Below are positions 1-7,376 of a DNA stretch of 12,686 nt, in pieces (positions within the stretch are counted from its first letter, which is position 1; each line of letters opens with the position of its first letter). A program made the translations under genes and the position numbers. This DNA is from JAAZZIT01 sp964480525 (lineage in GTDB: Bacteria > Bacillota > Clostridia > Oscillospirales > Ruminococcaceae). The notes under the pieces were generated by a model. It did no database searches. It was not told where the DNA came from and was given only the letters and a program-made list of their open reading frames with translations. The stretch spans positions 1 through 12,686 of the forward strand of contig CAYZOV010000041.1 in the NCBI GenBank assembly GCA_964480525.1, written 5' to 3'.

Positions 1-26
1 TTGTCTGTCCCTCAGGCGACTTATTT

Positions 27-55
27 AGTTTATCACATTTATGGGGGTTTGTCAA
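27..55 (-). promoter_or_regulatory. Leftward sigma-A promoter leading out of the window
   Basis: Read on the minus strand there is a perfect -35 TTGACA (plus 50-55) and a -10 TAAACT (plus 27-32) separated by 17 bp. The start of transcription would be near base 20, so the gene it drives lies left of the window and cannot be identified. No ORF on either strand is supportable in 1-239. Confidence 0.6.
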
Positions 56-187
56 CACTTTTTTTGATATTTTTTTCAGTTTGTTAAAATTAGCCAGTTT
101 GCAGAAGTTTAATTTCACCAAAACACATCAAATTGCACACAAAATTCGCAAAAAGCGCACCAATCAAAGTAAAATTCCCCGCCCAAA

Positions 188-217
188 TGAATAATTTTTC
201 CTCATTTACAGATAATA
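188..217 (+). promoter_or_regulatory. Possible forespore (sigma-G-like) promoter of the sleB-like gene
   Basis: GAATA at 189-193 matches the -35 type GHATR known for Bacillus sigma-G, and GATAATA at 211-217 matches the -10 type CATWHTA in six of seven positions, with 17 bp between. No convincing sigma-A pair is seen upstream. A forespore promoter would suit a cortex-lytic enzyme. Against it, the leader would be only about 16 nt long. The match is to a consensus recalled from memory, and the assignment is inference. Confidence 0.35.
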
Positions 218-239
218 AACACAAAAAAGGAGGACTTTT

Positions 240-920
240 ATGTTTACCAAATCAATGAAAACAAAGTTTGCGGTTTTAACCGTCTTGGGGATTTTCGGGG
301 TGTTGTATTTAATATTTGCCCTGCTGCCCGTTTCGTCAAACCCGACGGTTTCCCAAGTGGGTTCAAGTGGAAGCGAAGTTAAGGCGATTCAACAGGCGTT
401 GAAAGACCGAGGACTTTTTTCCGGCGAAGTCACCGGTTATTACGGCGAACAAACCAGACAGGCGGTTGTTAAGTTTCAAAAACAGCAAGGCATTTCCCAG
501 ACAGGCACCGCAGGGGCGCAAACTCTGAAAGCACTAGGCATAACCATAGGCGAAATTCCCTCCGCCACCGAAGCCAACATAAATCTTCTTGCAAGAATAA
601 TTTCAGCCGAAGCAAGGGGCGAACCATACGAGGGTCAAGTTGCCGTGGGGGCGGTGATTTTAAACCGAATCGAACACCCCTCTTTTCCCGACACATTATC
701 GGGCGTGATTTTTCAAAACGGCGCTTTTACGGCGGTTGTTGACGGGCAATTTGAACAACCCGTTTCGGATTCCGCATACAACGCCGCCCGTGACGCTCTG
801 AACGGTTACGACCCCACAGGAGGTGCAATTTATTATTACAACCCCAAAAAGACTTCCAACGCTTTTATGCACTCACGTCCTATCATAACCGTTATCGGCG
901 ACCACCGATTTTGTTCTTAA
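240..920 (+). CDS. sleB: SleB-like spore cortex-lytic hydrolase, membrane-anchored
   Basis: A 226-aa protein with an N-terminal hydrophobic anchor (residues about 10-30), a peptidoglycan-binding domain of the PG_binding_1 type (about 38-98, with GSSGSEVKAIQQAL and YYGEQTRQAVVKFQ) and a C-terminal cell-wall hydrolase domain of the SleB/Hydrolase_2 family (about 115-226). The diagnostic stretch ARIISAEARGEP carries Glu124, the expected catalytic acid of these lytic transglycosylases, followed by VGAVILNR, the GAFTAV motif and a terminal SRPIITVIGDHRF. In the family the enzyme cuts cortex peptidoglycan during spore germination; some paralogues act in vegetative cells. The start is fixed by AAAGGAGG at 226-233. 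The Trp often found before SRP is replaced by His (AFMHSRP). It is monocistronic, ending at a bidirectional terminator. The family is certain; the germination role is inferred. Confidence 0.88.
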   Translation: MFTKSMKTKFAVLTVLGIFGVLYLIFALLPVSSNPTVSQVGSSGSEVKAIQQALKDRGLFSGEVTGYYGEQTRQAVVKFQKQQGISQTGTAGAQTLKALGITIGEIPSATEANINLLARIISAEARGEPYEGQVAVGAVILNRIEHPSFPDTLSGVIFQNGAFTAVVDGQFEQPVSDSAYNAARDALNGYDPTGGAIYYYNPKKTSNAFMHSRPIITVIGDHRFCS

Positions 921-961
921 AAAACAAGACTGCAACCCCGCAAGGCGGTTACAGTCTTTTT
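921..961. terminator. Bidirectional rho-independent terminator (sleB / 42-aa gene)
   Basis: A 10-bp stem (928-937 with 947-956, one C-A mismatch) and a 9-nt loop are followed on the plus strand by TTTTT (957-961). The other side starts with an A-run (919-924), so it also reads as a terminator for the convergent minus-strand small gene ending at 975. Confidence 0.8.
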
Positions 962-974
962 GCTGTTTGGTTTT

Positions 975-1103
975 TTAGAAACCCTTATCCACTTCAAAAT
1001 AATTTTTTGCGGACGAATCTATAATTTCGCAAATAACCCTAGCCACCAGCAATCCTGCAACAATGCTTGCAAATATTCCTAAAAATCTCATAAAATCTTT
1101 CAT
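975..1103 (-). CDS. 42-aa single-pass membrane mini-protein
   Basis: An ORF of 42 codons plus TAA on the minus strand, translating to MKDFMRFLGIFASIVAGL..., a hydrophobic segment LGIFASIVAGLLVARVI (residues 8-24), then a polar, acidic tail ending FEVDKGF. I judge it real because it has a strong ribosome binding site (GGAGGT at plus 1111-1116, about 7 nt from ATG), its own -35/-10 promoter (1144-1171) and a terminator directly downstream. It sits convergent to sleB and divergent from the flippase gene, so it is transcribed alone. I recognise no family; it could be a regulatory peptide of a membrane complex or a stress mini-protein. Function unknown. Confidence 0.6.
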   Translation of the reverse strand: MKDFMRFLGIFASIVAGLLVARVICEIIDSSAKNYFEVDKGF

Positions 1104-1143
1104 TATAACTACCTCCGTCGAAATAATTTTCCCTTTATTTAAT

Positions 1144-1171
1144 AGTATAACAGATTTTTCGGAAAAATCAA
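1144..1171 (-). promoter_or_regulatory. Promoter of the 42-aa gene
   Basis: On the minus strand, TTGATT (plus 1166-1171), a 16-bp spacer and TATACT (plus 1144-1149), about 40 bp upstream of the ATG at 1103. Confidence 0.55.
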
Positions 1172-1205
1172 TACAGTTTTAAAAAATATTTCTATTAAAT
1201 TTTAC

Positions 1206-1233
1206 TTGCAAATTTCCGATAATGTGTTATACT
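1206..1233 (+). promoter_or_regulatory. Promoter of the flippase-ydbC unit
   Basis: TTGCAA (1206-1211), 16-bp spacer, TATACT (1228-1233). Divergent from the 42-aa gene promoter, with only about 35 bp between the two -35 elements. Confidence 0.6.
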
Positions 1234-1264
1234 ATATAAATAGAATAATTTAGGAAGTGAAAAA

Positions 1265-2719
1265 TTGGCAGATAAGAAACCCAACAAATACAAAAGTTTG
1301 TTTTCAAACACTTTGATTTTTGCAATCGGCTCTTTCAGTTCAAAAATTCTTGTTCTGATACTTGTTCCGATTTACACTTATTTTATGTCAAATGCCGAAC
1401 TCGGCACAAATGACGTAATTGTTCAAATTGCCAACTGGCTTATTCCCGTTGTCACCCTCACGATAAACGAAGCTCTTATTCGTTTCGGACTTGACAAGGC
1501 GTATGACAAACAGTCGGTTTTCACCGGCGGAAATGTTGTGTGTGCGTCGGGATTTTTGATTTTGGGAATAATTTTGCCCCTTGCAATGAAAATCCCCCTT
1601 GTACAAAGTTTTGTGGGAAGTTATGCTCACCTTTTGTTTATTTACGTTTTAACTTCTTCTTTGAAACTTGTTTACTCAACCTTTGTCAGGGCGTTGGAAA
1701 AGGTAAAGCTTTACGCCATAAACGGCATACTCACCACATTTTTAACTCTGGTGTTCAACGTGGTATTTATCGCCGTAATGCGTCTTGGCGTAACGGGATA
1801 TCTTTTGGCAATAATTCTTTCGGACTTTTGCTCCGTAATTTTTCTTCTTATTTCGGCAAAACTCTGGAGATATTTAAAACCGAAAAAATTCGACCCTACC
1901 GTTTTAAAGGCTATGCTTTTGTATTCGTTACCTTTAATTCCAACACAGCTTTTGTGGCTAATCACAAACAGCTCCGATTCGTTTATGGTTAAATACTACA
2001 TGGGTTCGGACGCAAACGGCATACTCACCGCAGCCTACAAAATCCCGAACATTGTTTCAACGGTTTATCTGATGTTCGGTCAGGCGTGGAATATGTCGGC
2101 TATCACCGAAAACGAAAGCTCTGACCGAAGTCGTTTTTACACAAAGGTTTTCGACCTGAACCAGTCGCTTATGTACCTTATCGCAGGCGGGGTTTTGCTT
2201 TTTGTAAAACCTGTCACAATGGTGTGGATTGGACCTGCGTTTCGCCAGTCCATAAGTTATGCGCCGATTTTGATTTACGCTACGGTTTTCACCTGTTTTG
2301 CAACATTTATGGGTACAGCCTACGTTGCCACTAAAAAAACAATACACTCGCTTGTAACAAGCCTTGTTTCGGGCGTAATTAACGTTGCGATAAATCTTTG
2401 GCTTATTCCGAAAATCGGAATTTACGCCGCGGCAATATCCACCCTCGCAAGTTATGTGGTTGTATTTTTCATTCGTCTTTACGACGCTAAAAAACTTATA
2501 AATTTTGATTTTTCGGCGTCTAAAATGATTATAAATAACTTAATTTTGATATTTATGGTATTTGCAAATTACATTCGTGGAGCAAAATCCTACTGTTTGC
2601 TGTTTGCGGCGTTTGGCGTGATTTTTGTTTTGAATCTCAAATGCCTGTTACAGCTTGCAAAAGTTTTTGTTCCCGAAAGGTTTTTGAAAAAAATACCTAT
2701 AATAAATAAACTTATCTGA
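1265..2719 (+). CDS. Polysaccharide/lipid-linked oligosaccharide flippase (Wzx/MATE-like, PST family)
   Basis: A 484-aa, very hydrophobic protein with roughly 12-14 predicted membrane helices and a basic, soluble N-terminus (MADKKPNKYKSL). The first helix context (NTLIFAIGSFSSKILVLILVPIY) and LGTNDVIVQIANWLIPVVTLTINEALIRFG are typical of the RfbX/Wzx group (COG2244) of the MOP superfamily, which moves undecaprenyl-linked sugar repeat units or teichoic-type precursors across the cytoplasmic membrane. The start is a TTG at 1265 preceded by TAGGAAGTG; the next in-frame ATG is 40 codons in and would remove helix 1. The following gene starts 21 bp after the stop, so the two are probably cotranscribed. 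No glycosyltransferases lie nearby, so the substrate cannot be inferred; a MATE-type drug exporter is less likely. Confidence 0.8.
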   Translation: MADKKPNKYKSLFSNTLIFAIGSFSSKILVLILVPIYTYFMSNAELGTNDVIVQIANWLIPVVTLTINEALIRFGLDKAYDKQSVFTGGNVVCASGFLILGIILPLAMKIPLVQSFVGSYAHLLFIYVLTSSLKLVYSTFVRALEKVKLYAINGILTTFLTLVFNVVFIAVMRLGVTGYLLAIILSDFCSVIFLLISAKLWRYLKPKKFDPTVLKAMLLYSLPLIPTQLLWLITNSSDSFMVKYYMGSDANGILTAAYKIPNIVSTVYLMFGQAWNMSAITENESSDRSRFYTKVFDLNQSLMYLIAGGVLLFVKPVTMVWIGPAFRQSISYAPILIYATVFTCFATFMGTAYVATKKTIHSLVTSLVSGVINVAINLWLIPKIGIYAAAISTLASYVVVFFIRLYDAKKLINFDFSASKMIINNLILIFMVFANYIRGAKSYCLLFAAFGVIFVLNLKCLLQLAKVFVPERFLKKIPIINKLI

Positions 2720-2740
2720 TTTTTGAAAGGAAATGATTTT

Positions 2741-2992
2741 ATGGCAGAACTTAAATTTGAAATTGTGGAAACTCTGGGTATTCTCAGCGAAAACTCAAAA
2801 GGCTGGACTAAGGAACTTAACAAAGTCAGCTGGAACGAAAGAGAGCCGAAGTACGACCTGAGAGAGTGGAACCCTGACCACACACGCATGGGCAAAGGCG
2901 TTACGCTCACCGACGACGAAGTGGAAATGCTTAGAAAAATCTTAAACGGCGAAGAAATTGAGGACGACATTGACGAAAGCATGATTCTTTAA
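2741..2992 (+). CDS. ydbC: YdbC-like PC4-family single-strand nucleic-acid-binding protein
   Basis: An 83-aa protein. The core KGWTKELNKVSWN...EPKYDLREWNPDH.RMGKGVTL matches the bacterial YdbC family (PC4/transcriptional coactivator p15 fold; the Lactococcus lactis protein has a solved structure). Such proteins bind single-stranded DNA or RNA as dimers, with a suspected part in transcription, replication or repair. The start is the ATG at 2741, with GAAAGGAAA 8 nt upstream; a TTG at 2723 in the same frame lies inside that ribosome site and is not used. After the PC4 core there is an acidic tail (GEEIEDDIDESMIL), slightly longer than I recall for relatives; such a tail could compete with nucleic acid. 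It follows the flippase by 21 bp with no obvious functional link. Confidence 0.82.
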   Translation: MAELKFEIVETLGILSENSKGWTKELNKVSWNEREPKYDLREWNPDHTRMGKGVTLTDDEVEMLRKILNGEEIEDDIDESMIL

Positions 2993-3008
2993 TTGAAATC
3001 TCTCGCAC

Positions 3009-3037
3009 TTGCAAATCGCTTCAATTTATGGTAAAAT
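3009..3037 (+). promoter_or_regulatory. Promoter of the SGNH lipoprotein esterase gene
   Basis: TTGCAA (3009-3014), 17-bp spacer, TAAAAT (3032-3037). A 7-bp inverted repeat AATTGAA/TTCAATT (2991-2997 and 3020-3026) brackets the -35 and could be an operator. Confidence 0.65.
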
Positions 3038-3081
3038 GTACTTGATATGATTTTGTCGTACATTTTAAGGAGGAAAAATTT

Positions 3082-4251
3082 ATGAATTTCAAAAAAATTC
3101 TCAGTCTTACTTGCGCTGTTGTCTTGGGCTGTTCGTGTCTGAGTGCGTGTGGCGACAAGGACAAGGACGACAAGAAAGGACAAGAAGAAATGGGACCGAT
3201 TGTACTTAATAACGAAAACGTCAAACTGGTAGGCAGAACCCACCTTATTGACGACACACTTTGGCTTGGTTTTTCAGGCACAGGCGCAAAATTCAGCTAT
3301 GAGGGCAAAAAGCTTGACATCACATTTGTGGGCGACGGCGCAGCTTTTGGCGGCGAAGAAAACATGGCTAGAGTTGCCGTTTACGTTGACGGCGAACGTG
3401 TTGTTGACGAGCTTATCAACGAAAAAGAAAAGACCGTGACGGCTTTTGAAAACACAGAAAGCAAAACCGTAAACGTTCAGATTATCAAACTTTCGGAAAC
3501 GGCTATGTCAACGGTAGGCGTTAAGCCTATCACATTGGCAGAGGGCGAAAAAATCACTCCTGCCGAAGAAAAAACACATATAATCGAATTTATCGGTGAC
3601 TCGATTACCTGCGGTTACGGTGTTGACGACGAGGACAAAGACCACCATTTCGTAACAGGTACAGAGGACGTAACAAAGGCATATGCGTACAAGACGGCAC
3701 AAAAGCTTGACGCAGATTACAGCATGGTTTCAATTTCGGGCTACGGAATTATTTCGGGCTACACAGGAAACGGACAAAAAGTTTCGACGCAGACAATTCC
3801 GCAGTATTATGACAAAATGGGATTTTCATACCAGAGTTTTGACGAAACAACCACTCCACAGTCGGTTGAATGGGATTTTTCAAACTATACTCCCGACGTT
3901 GTTGTAATTAACCTCGGAACAAACGACAACAGCTATGTTTCGGGAAAAGCCGACAGAAAACAGGAATATTTTGACGGTTATACGGCTTTTCTTAAAACAG
4001 TCAGAGAAAAGAATCCCGACGCCGAAATTTTCTGCGTGCTTGGTCTTATGGGTAGCGACCTTTACCCGACAATTGAGGACGTAGTTTACGAATACTCAAA
4101 AGAAACAGGCGACGCAAAAGTTCATGCGTTCAAGCTTCCGACGCAAAACGCAAGCCTCGGATATGCTGCGGACTGGCACCCTGTAGAGGCTAACCACGAA
4201 ATTGCGGCTGAAGCTATGGCGGAAGAAATCAAAACAGTTATGGGTTGGTAA
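3082..4251 (+). CDS. Secreted lipoprotein SGNH esterase, carbohydrate esterase family 2-like
   Basis: A 389-aa protein starting with a lipoprotein signal peptide (basic MNFKK, hydrophobic core, lipobox L-S-A-C with Cys23 as lipidation site), then a short charged linker. Residues about 45-160 look like the beta-rich N-terminal domain of CE2 enzymes. The C-terminal SGNH hydrolase domain has GDSITCGYG (nucleophile Ser174), SISGYG (block II), GTND (279-282, block III) and DWHP (Asp364, His366, block V). CE2 members remove acetyl groups from xylan, glucomannan or other polysaccharides, so an anchored deacetylase of plant or host glycans is likely; the exact substrate is inference. The start is fixed by AAGGAGGA at 3067-3074. 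The gene stands alone between its own promoter and a strong terminator. Confidence 0.85.
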   Translation: MNFKKILSLTCAVVLGCSCLSACGDKDKDDKKGQEEMGPIVLNNENVKLVGRTHLIDDTLWLGFSGTGAKFSYEGKKLDITFVGDGAAFGGEENMARVAVYVDGERVVDELINEKEKTVTAFENTESKTVNVQIIKLSETAMSTVGVKPITLAEGEKITPAEEKTHIIEFIGDSITCGYGVDDEDKDHHFVTGTEDVTKAYAYKTAQKLDADYSMVSISGYGIISGYTGNGQKVSTQTIPQYYDKMGFSYQSFDETTTPQSVEWDFSNYTPDVVVINLGTNDNSYVSGKADRKQEYFDGYTAFLKTVREKNPDAEIFCVLGLMGSDLYPTIEDVVYEYSKETGDAKVHAFKLPTQNASLGYAADWHPVEANHEIAAEAMAEEIKTVMGW

Positions 4252-4261
4252 AAATTAAAGG

Positions 4262-4291
4262 GGCAAAGCTTTTTCAGGCTTTGCCTTTTTT
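4262..4291 (+). terminator. Rho-independent terminator of the esterase gene
   Basis: A perfect 8-bp stem GGCAAAGC (4262-4269) / GCTTTGCC (4278-4285) followed by six T (4286-4291), 10 bp after the stop codon. Confidence 0.9.
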
Positions 4292-4368
4292 GTAAATATG
4301 GGAAATTTTATTGCCCAAATCCGCTATTTTCAAAGTGAGATTTTCATTAACTTTTGTCAATTTCACCA

Positions 4369-4397
4369 TTGTAAAATTTATTAAAAAATGTTATACT
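4369..4397 (+). promoter_or_regulatory. Promoter of cls
   Basis: TTGTAA (4369-4374), 17-bp spacer, TATACT (4392-4397). This places transcription start near 4404, inside an in-frame upstream extension of the cls reading frame and therefore against a start before 4452. Confidence 0.65.
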
Positions 4398-4451
4398 GAA
4401 ATTGTATTAAAAATCGTTTGTTTATTCTATTTTTCAGAAAGGAATCGCTCT

Positions 4452-6014
4452 ATGAAAAAGCTTTTTAACAAGCTTACATCAACCTTAAAATTCATATTTT
4501 CCCGAAAAGCCGTTATTTTTATACTTATGGCTGTTCAGCTTGCAATTTTGATAAGTTCGTTTACATGGCTTGCGGAAGTGTACAGATGGGTGTACTGGAT
4601 TTTTACCATAATCGGGTTTATTATCGTGGTTTATATCGTAAACCGTGACGAAAACCCTGCGTACAAAATTGCCTGGATTGTGCCAATGCTTCTTGCACCT
4701 GTTCTTATGTCGGCATTGTACATTTTCTTTATGGCACAGCGTTCGTCACAGATTTTCAGAAAGGTTCACCAAAAGAAAATCGAGGACACCAAACCACTTT
4801 TAAAAGCTCCCGACGAACTTATTGAGGAAATTCGCCAAACCGAGCCTGAACTGTACAAAATACAAAACTATATGTACGATTTCGGGCATTACAGCGTATA
4901 CAAAAACACCACGGTGAAATATTTTTCTTCGGGTGAGGAAAAATTTCAGGCTTTAAAAGAGGAGCTTAAAAAAGCAAAGAGATTTATTTTTCTGGAATAC
5001 TTTATCATTGCCGAGGGCAAAATGTGGGGCGAAATTCTTGACATTTTGGAGCAGAAAGTTAAAGAGGGCGTAGACGTTCGTGTTTTGTACGACGGGTTCG
5101 GCAGTCAGATGAAGCTTCCCGACAGATACGAGCGTGTGGTTCGCAAAAAAGGTATCAAGTGCAAGATTTTCAACAAGTTTGTGCCGTTTCTTTCTACTGC
5201 GCAAAACAACCGTGACCACCGAAAAATCGTGGTAATCGACGGTGTTGTGGCGTTTAACGGTGGCGTAAATTTAGCCGACGAATACATTAACGAAATTGAG
5301 CGTTTCGGGCATTGGAAGGACACAGCCGTAATGCTGACGGGCGAAGCGGTGTGGAGCTTTACCATAATGTTTTTGCAAATGTGGGAGCTTGACGAAAAGG
5401 CTTGCGACGATTACCGTACCCTTTCGCCAATTAAAAACGCACCTGCGGGAACGGTTTTTGAAAGCGACGGATATGTTATTCCATACGGGGATTCGCCGAT
5501 TGACGACGAACCTGTGGGCGAACTTGTATATCTAAGTATGATTAACAACGCAAAAGATTATTTATACATCACAACCCCGTACCTGATTATGAACAACGAG
5601 CTTATAACGGCGCTTGAATATGCCGCAAAATCGGGGGTTGACGTGCGAATTATCACACCGGGCATTCCTGACAAGTGGTACGTTTACGTCATCGGACAGT
5701 CCTATTACAAAGACCTTTTGAAAATGGGCGTGAAAATTTACGAGTACAAGGACGGATTTATTCACAGCAAAAATTTTGTTTCAGACGACACGACAGCTGT
5801 TGTCGGCACGATAAACCTTGACTATCGAAGTCTTTATCTCCACTTTGAATGTGCCACATATATGTACAAAACCTCCTGCGTAAACGACATCAGAGATGAC
5901 TTTTTGAAAACTCTGGAAAAATGTACCCAGGTAGATTACGAATTTTGCAAAAAGCGACCGTTCTTTAATAAAATCGCAGGAAGCATTTTAAAACTTTTCG
6001 CACCGCTTCTATAA
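4452..6014 (+). CDS. cls: Cardiolipin synthase (phospholipase D family)
   Basis: A 520-aa membrane enzyme that joins two phosphatidylglycerol molecules to make cardiolipin and glycerol. Three N-terminal hydrophobic segments (about 20-40, 46-64, 73-93) include the PLDc_N signature NRDENPAYKIAWIV. Two catalytic HKD motifs follow: HRKIVVID (His256, Lys258, Asp263) and HSKNFVSD (His438, Lys440, Asp445), each trailed by the usual GG.N or GT.N run. Length and domain order fit bacterial Cls. I chose ATG 4452 because AAAGGA lies 8-9 nt upstream and a sigma-A promoter overlaps the upstream open frame, which could start as early as 4311. The gene is transcribed alone and converges on fucO. Confidence 0.93.
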   Translation: MKKLFNKLTSTLKFIFSRKAVIFILMAVQLAILISSFTWLAEVYRWVYWIFTIIGFIIVVYIVNRDENPAYKIAWIVPMLLAPVLMSALYIFFMAQRSSQIFRKVHQKKIEDTKPLLKAPDELIEEIRQTEPELYKIQNYMYDFGHYSVYKNTTVKYFSSGEEKFQALKEELKKAKRFIFLEYFIIAEGKMWGEILDILEQKVKEGVDVRVLYDGFGSQMKLPDRYERVVRKKGIKCKIFNKFVPFLSTAQNNRDHRKIVVIDGVVAFNGGVNLADEYINEIERFGHWKDTAVMLTGEAVWSFTIMFLQMWELDEKACDDYRTLSPIKNAPAGTVFESDGYVIPYGDSPIDDEPVGELVYLSMINNAKDYLYITTPYLIMNNELITALEYAAKSGVDVRIITPGIPDKWYVYVIGQSYYKDLLKMGVKIYEYKDGFIHSKNFVSDDTTAVVGTINLDYRSLYLHFECATYMYKTSCVNDIRDDFLKTLEKCTQVDYEFCKKRPFFNKIAGSILKLFAPLL

Positions 6015-6030
6015 AATTATAACAGCAAAA

Positions 6031-6068
6031 ACAAAAACGAACCCACCCGAAAGTGAGTTCGTTTTTTT
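6031..6068. terminator. Bidirectional terminator between cls and fucO
   Basis: A 10-bp stem (6037-6046 with 6053-6062, one C-A mismatch) is followed by seven T on the plus strand and preceded by A-rich sequence (AAAAACAAAAA), so it can end both the cls transcript and the convergent fucO transcript. Confidence 0.82.
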
Positions 6069-6081
6069 GCAATAAATCGAA

Positions 6082-7227
6082 TTAGAAAGCAGTTTTGTAA
6101 AGTTCCAGAATAGATTCAACTGTGCAAGGACGTGGGTTTCCGCCTGTGCAAACGTCGTCAAATGCCGACTGTGCAAGTGCAGGCAAATCTTCTTCCTTAA
6201 CGCCTATTTCGTGGAGCTTTTCAGGAATACCGATGTCCTTTGAAAGCTTTTTAACTGCGTCTACGGCTGCCTTTCTGTAAGCCTTTTCGTCCATTCCTGT
6301 TGTGTCAACACCCATAGCCTGAGCAATGTATTTAAACTTGTCGCCTGTGAAGTCTGCGTTATATTCCATAACGTAAGGCAAAATTACGGCATTTGCAATT
6401 CCGTGTGGTGTGTCGTAAAATGCACCGAGCGGGTGAGCCATTCCGTGAACTACGCCAAGACCTACGTTTGAAAAGCCCATTCCGGCAACGTACTGTCCCA
6501 AAGCCATATCCTCACGTCCCTTAGGGTCGTTTTCAACGGCACTTCTAAGCGAACGTGCGATAATTTCGATAGCCTTGAGGTGCAATGTGTCGGTAAGCTC
6601 CCAAGCTCCCAAGGTTGTGTAACCCTCGATAGCGTGGGTCAAAGCGTCCATACCTGTTGAAGCTGTCAAACCCTTTGGCATTGACGACATCATATCGCTG
6701 TCAACAACGGCTACCACAGGAATATCGTGTGGGTCAACGCACACGAATTTTCTCTTTTTCTCTTCGTCTGTAATTACATAGTTAATCGTAACCTCTGCGG
6801 CTGTGCCTGCTGTTGTCGGAACTGCAATAATCGGAACGCAAGGCTTTTTTGTAGGTGCAACACCCTCGAGAGATGTTACGTCTGCGTATTCAGGGTTGTT
6901 GATGATAATTCCGATAGCCTTTGCTGTGTCGATTGGCGAACCGCCACCGATTGCGATAAGGTAATCAGCACCGCTGTTTTTAAATACCTCAACGCCCTTT
7001 TTAACAATAGCAACAGTCGGATTAGCCTTTACCTCGTCATAAATCTGATAATTAAGTCCGTTTCCGTCCAAAAGGTCGGTAACCTTTTTTGCAACGTTAA
7101 ATTTAACAAGGTCCTTGTCCGTTACAACCAAAGCTTTTGAAAATCCTCTGGTCTTAACCTCGTTTACGATTTCGCTAATGCAACCTGCACCGAAATAAGA
7201 TGTTTCGTTTAAAATCATTCTTGCCAT
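6082..7227 (-). CDS. fucO: Lactaldehyde reductase / 1,2-propanediol oxidoreductase, iron-dependent
   Basis: A 381-aa group III (Fe-containing) alcohol dehydrogenase, colinear with E. coli FucO as I remember it, down to RMILNET, TSLEG, PTTAGTAAEVTINYVITDEEK, KFVCVDPHDIP and DDVCTGGNPR. It interconverts L-lactaldehyde and L-1,2-propanediol with NAD(H), the redox-balancing end step of fucose or rhamnose fermentation. The metal ligands Asp194, His198, His261 and His275 are all present, as are GGGSP for the pyrophosphate and Asp37, equivalent to the residue giving NAD preference. AGGAG (plus 7236-7240) fixes the start. No fucose or rhamnose genes lie nearby, so it may serve general aldehyde/alcohol balance. 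The very close resemblance to the enterobacterial enzyme may reflect transfer, or just strong conservation. Confidence 0.9.
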   Translation of the reverse strand: MARMILNETSYFGAGCISEIVNEVKTRGFSKALVVTDKDLVKFNVAKKVTDLLDGNGLNYQIYDEVKANPTVAIVKKGVEVFKNSGADYLIAIGGGSPIDTAKAIGIIINNPEYADVTSLEGVAPTKKPCVPIIAVPTTAGTAAEVTINYVITDEEKKRKFVCVDPHDIPVVAVVDSDMMSSMPKGLTASTGMDALTHAIEGYTTLGAWELTDTLHLKAIEIIARSLRSAVENDPKGREDMALGQYVAGMGFSNVGLGVVHGMAHPLGAFYDTPHGIANAVILPYVMEYNADFTGDKFKYIAQAMGVDTTGMDEKAYRKAAVDAVKKLSKDIGIPEKLHEIGVKEEDLPALAQSAFDDVCTGGNPRPCTVESILELYKTAF

Positions 7228-7277
7228 ATGTATTTCTCCTTTTTTGTATAAATTTAAAAGCTGTCGCCTTTGAACTC

Positions 7278-7317
7278 ATTGTACAACATTTTTAAACAAA
7301 TTGCAAGGGGTTTTATA
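7278..7317 (-). promoter_or_regulatory. fucO promoter with upstream AAAACCCC element (repeat copy A)
   Basis: On the minus strand: TTGCAA (plus 7301-7306), 17 bp, TACAAT (plus 7278-7283), preceded by TATAAAACCCC. The 40-bp block 7278-7317 matches block 7676-7715, the promoter of the next gene upstream, in 34 of 40 ungapped positions. Confidence 0.75.
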
Positions 7318-7338
7318 TAATTTTTCTAAAATTATCAC

Positions 7339-7367
7339 AAAAAAGCTCGGGAAACTTTCCCCGAGCC
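7339..7367 (-). terminator. Terminator of the 88-aa gene
   Basis: On the minus strand, stem GCTCGGGG.../...CCCGAGC (plus 7345-7351 with 7360-7366) is followed by six T (plus 7339-7344). It lies 10 bp after the stop and insulates fucO from the upstream gene. Confidence 0.85.
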
Positions 7368-7376
7368 TTAAAAATA

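Noticed and set aside
4311..4451. 47-codon N-terminal extension of cardiolipin synthase
   Set aside because: It contains the cls promoter and lacks a ribosome site; the ATG at 4452 has one.
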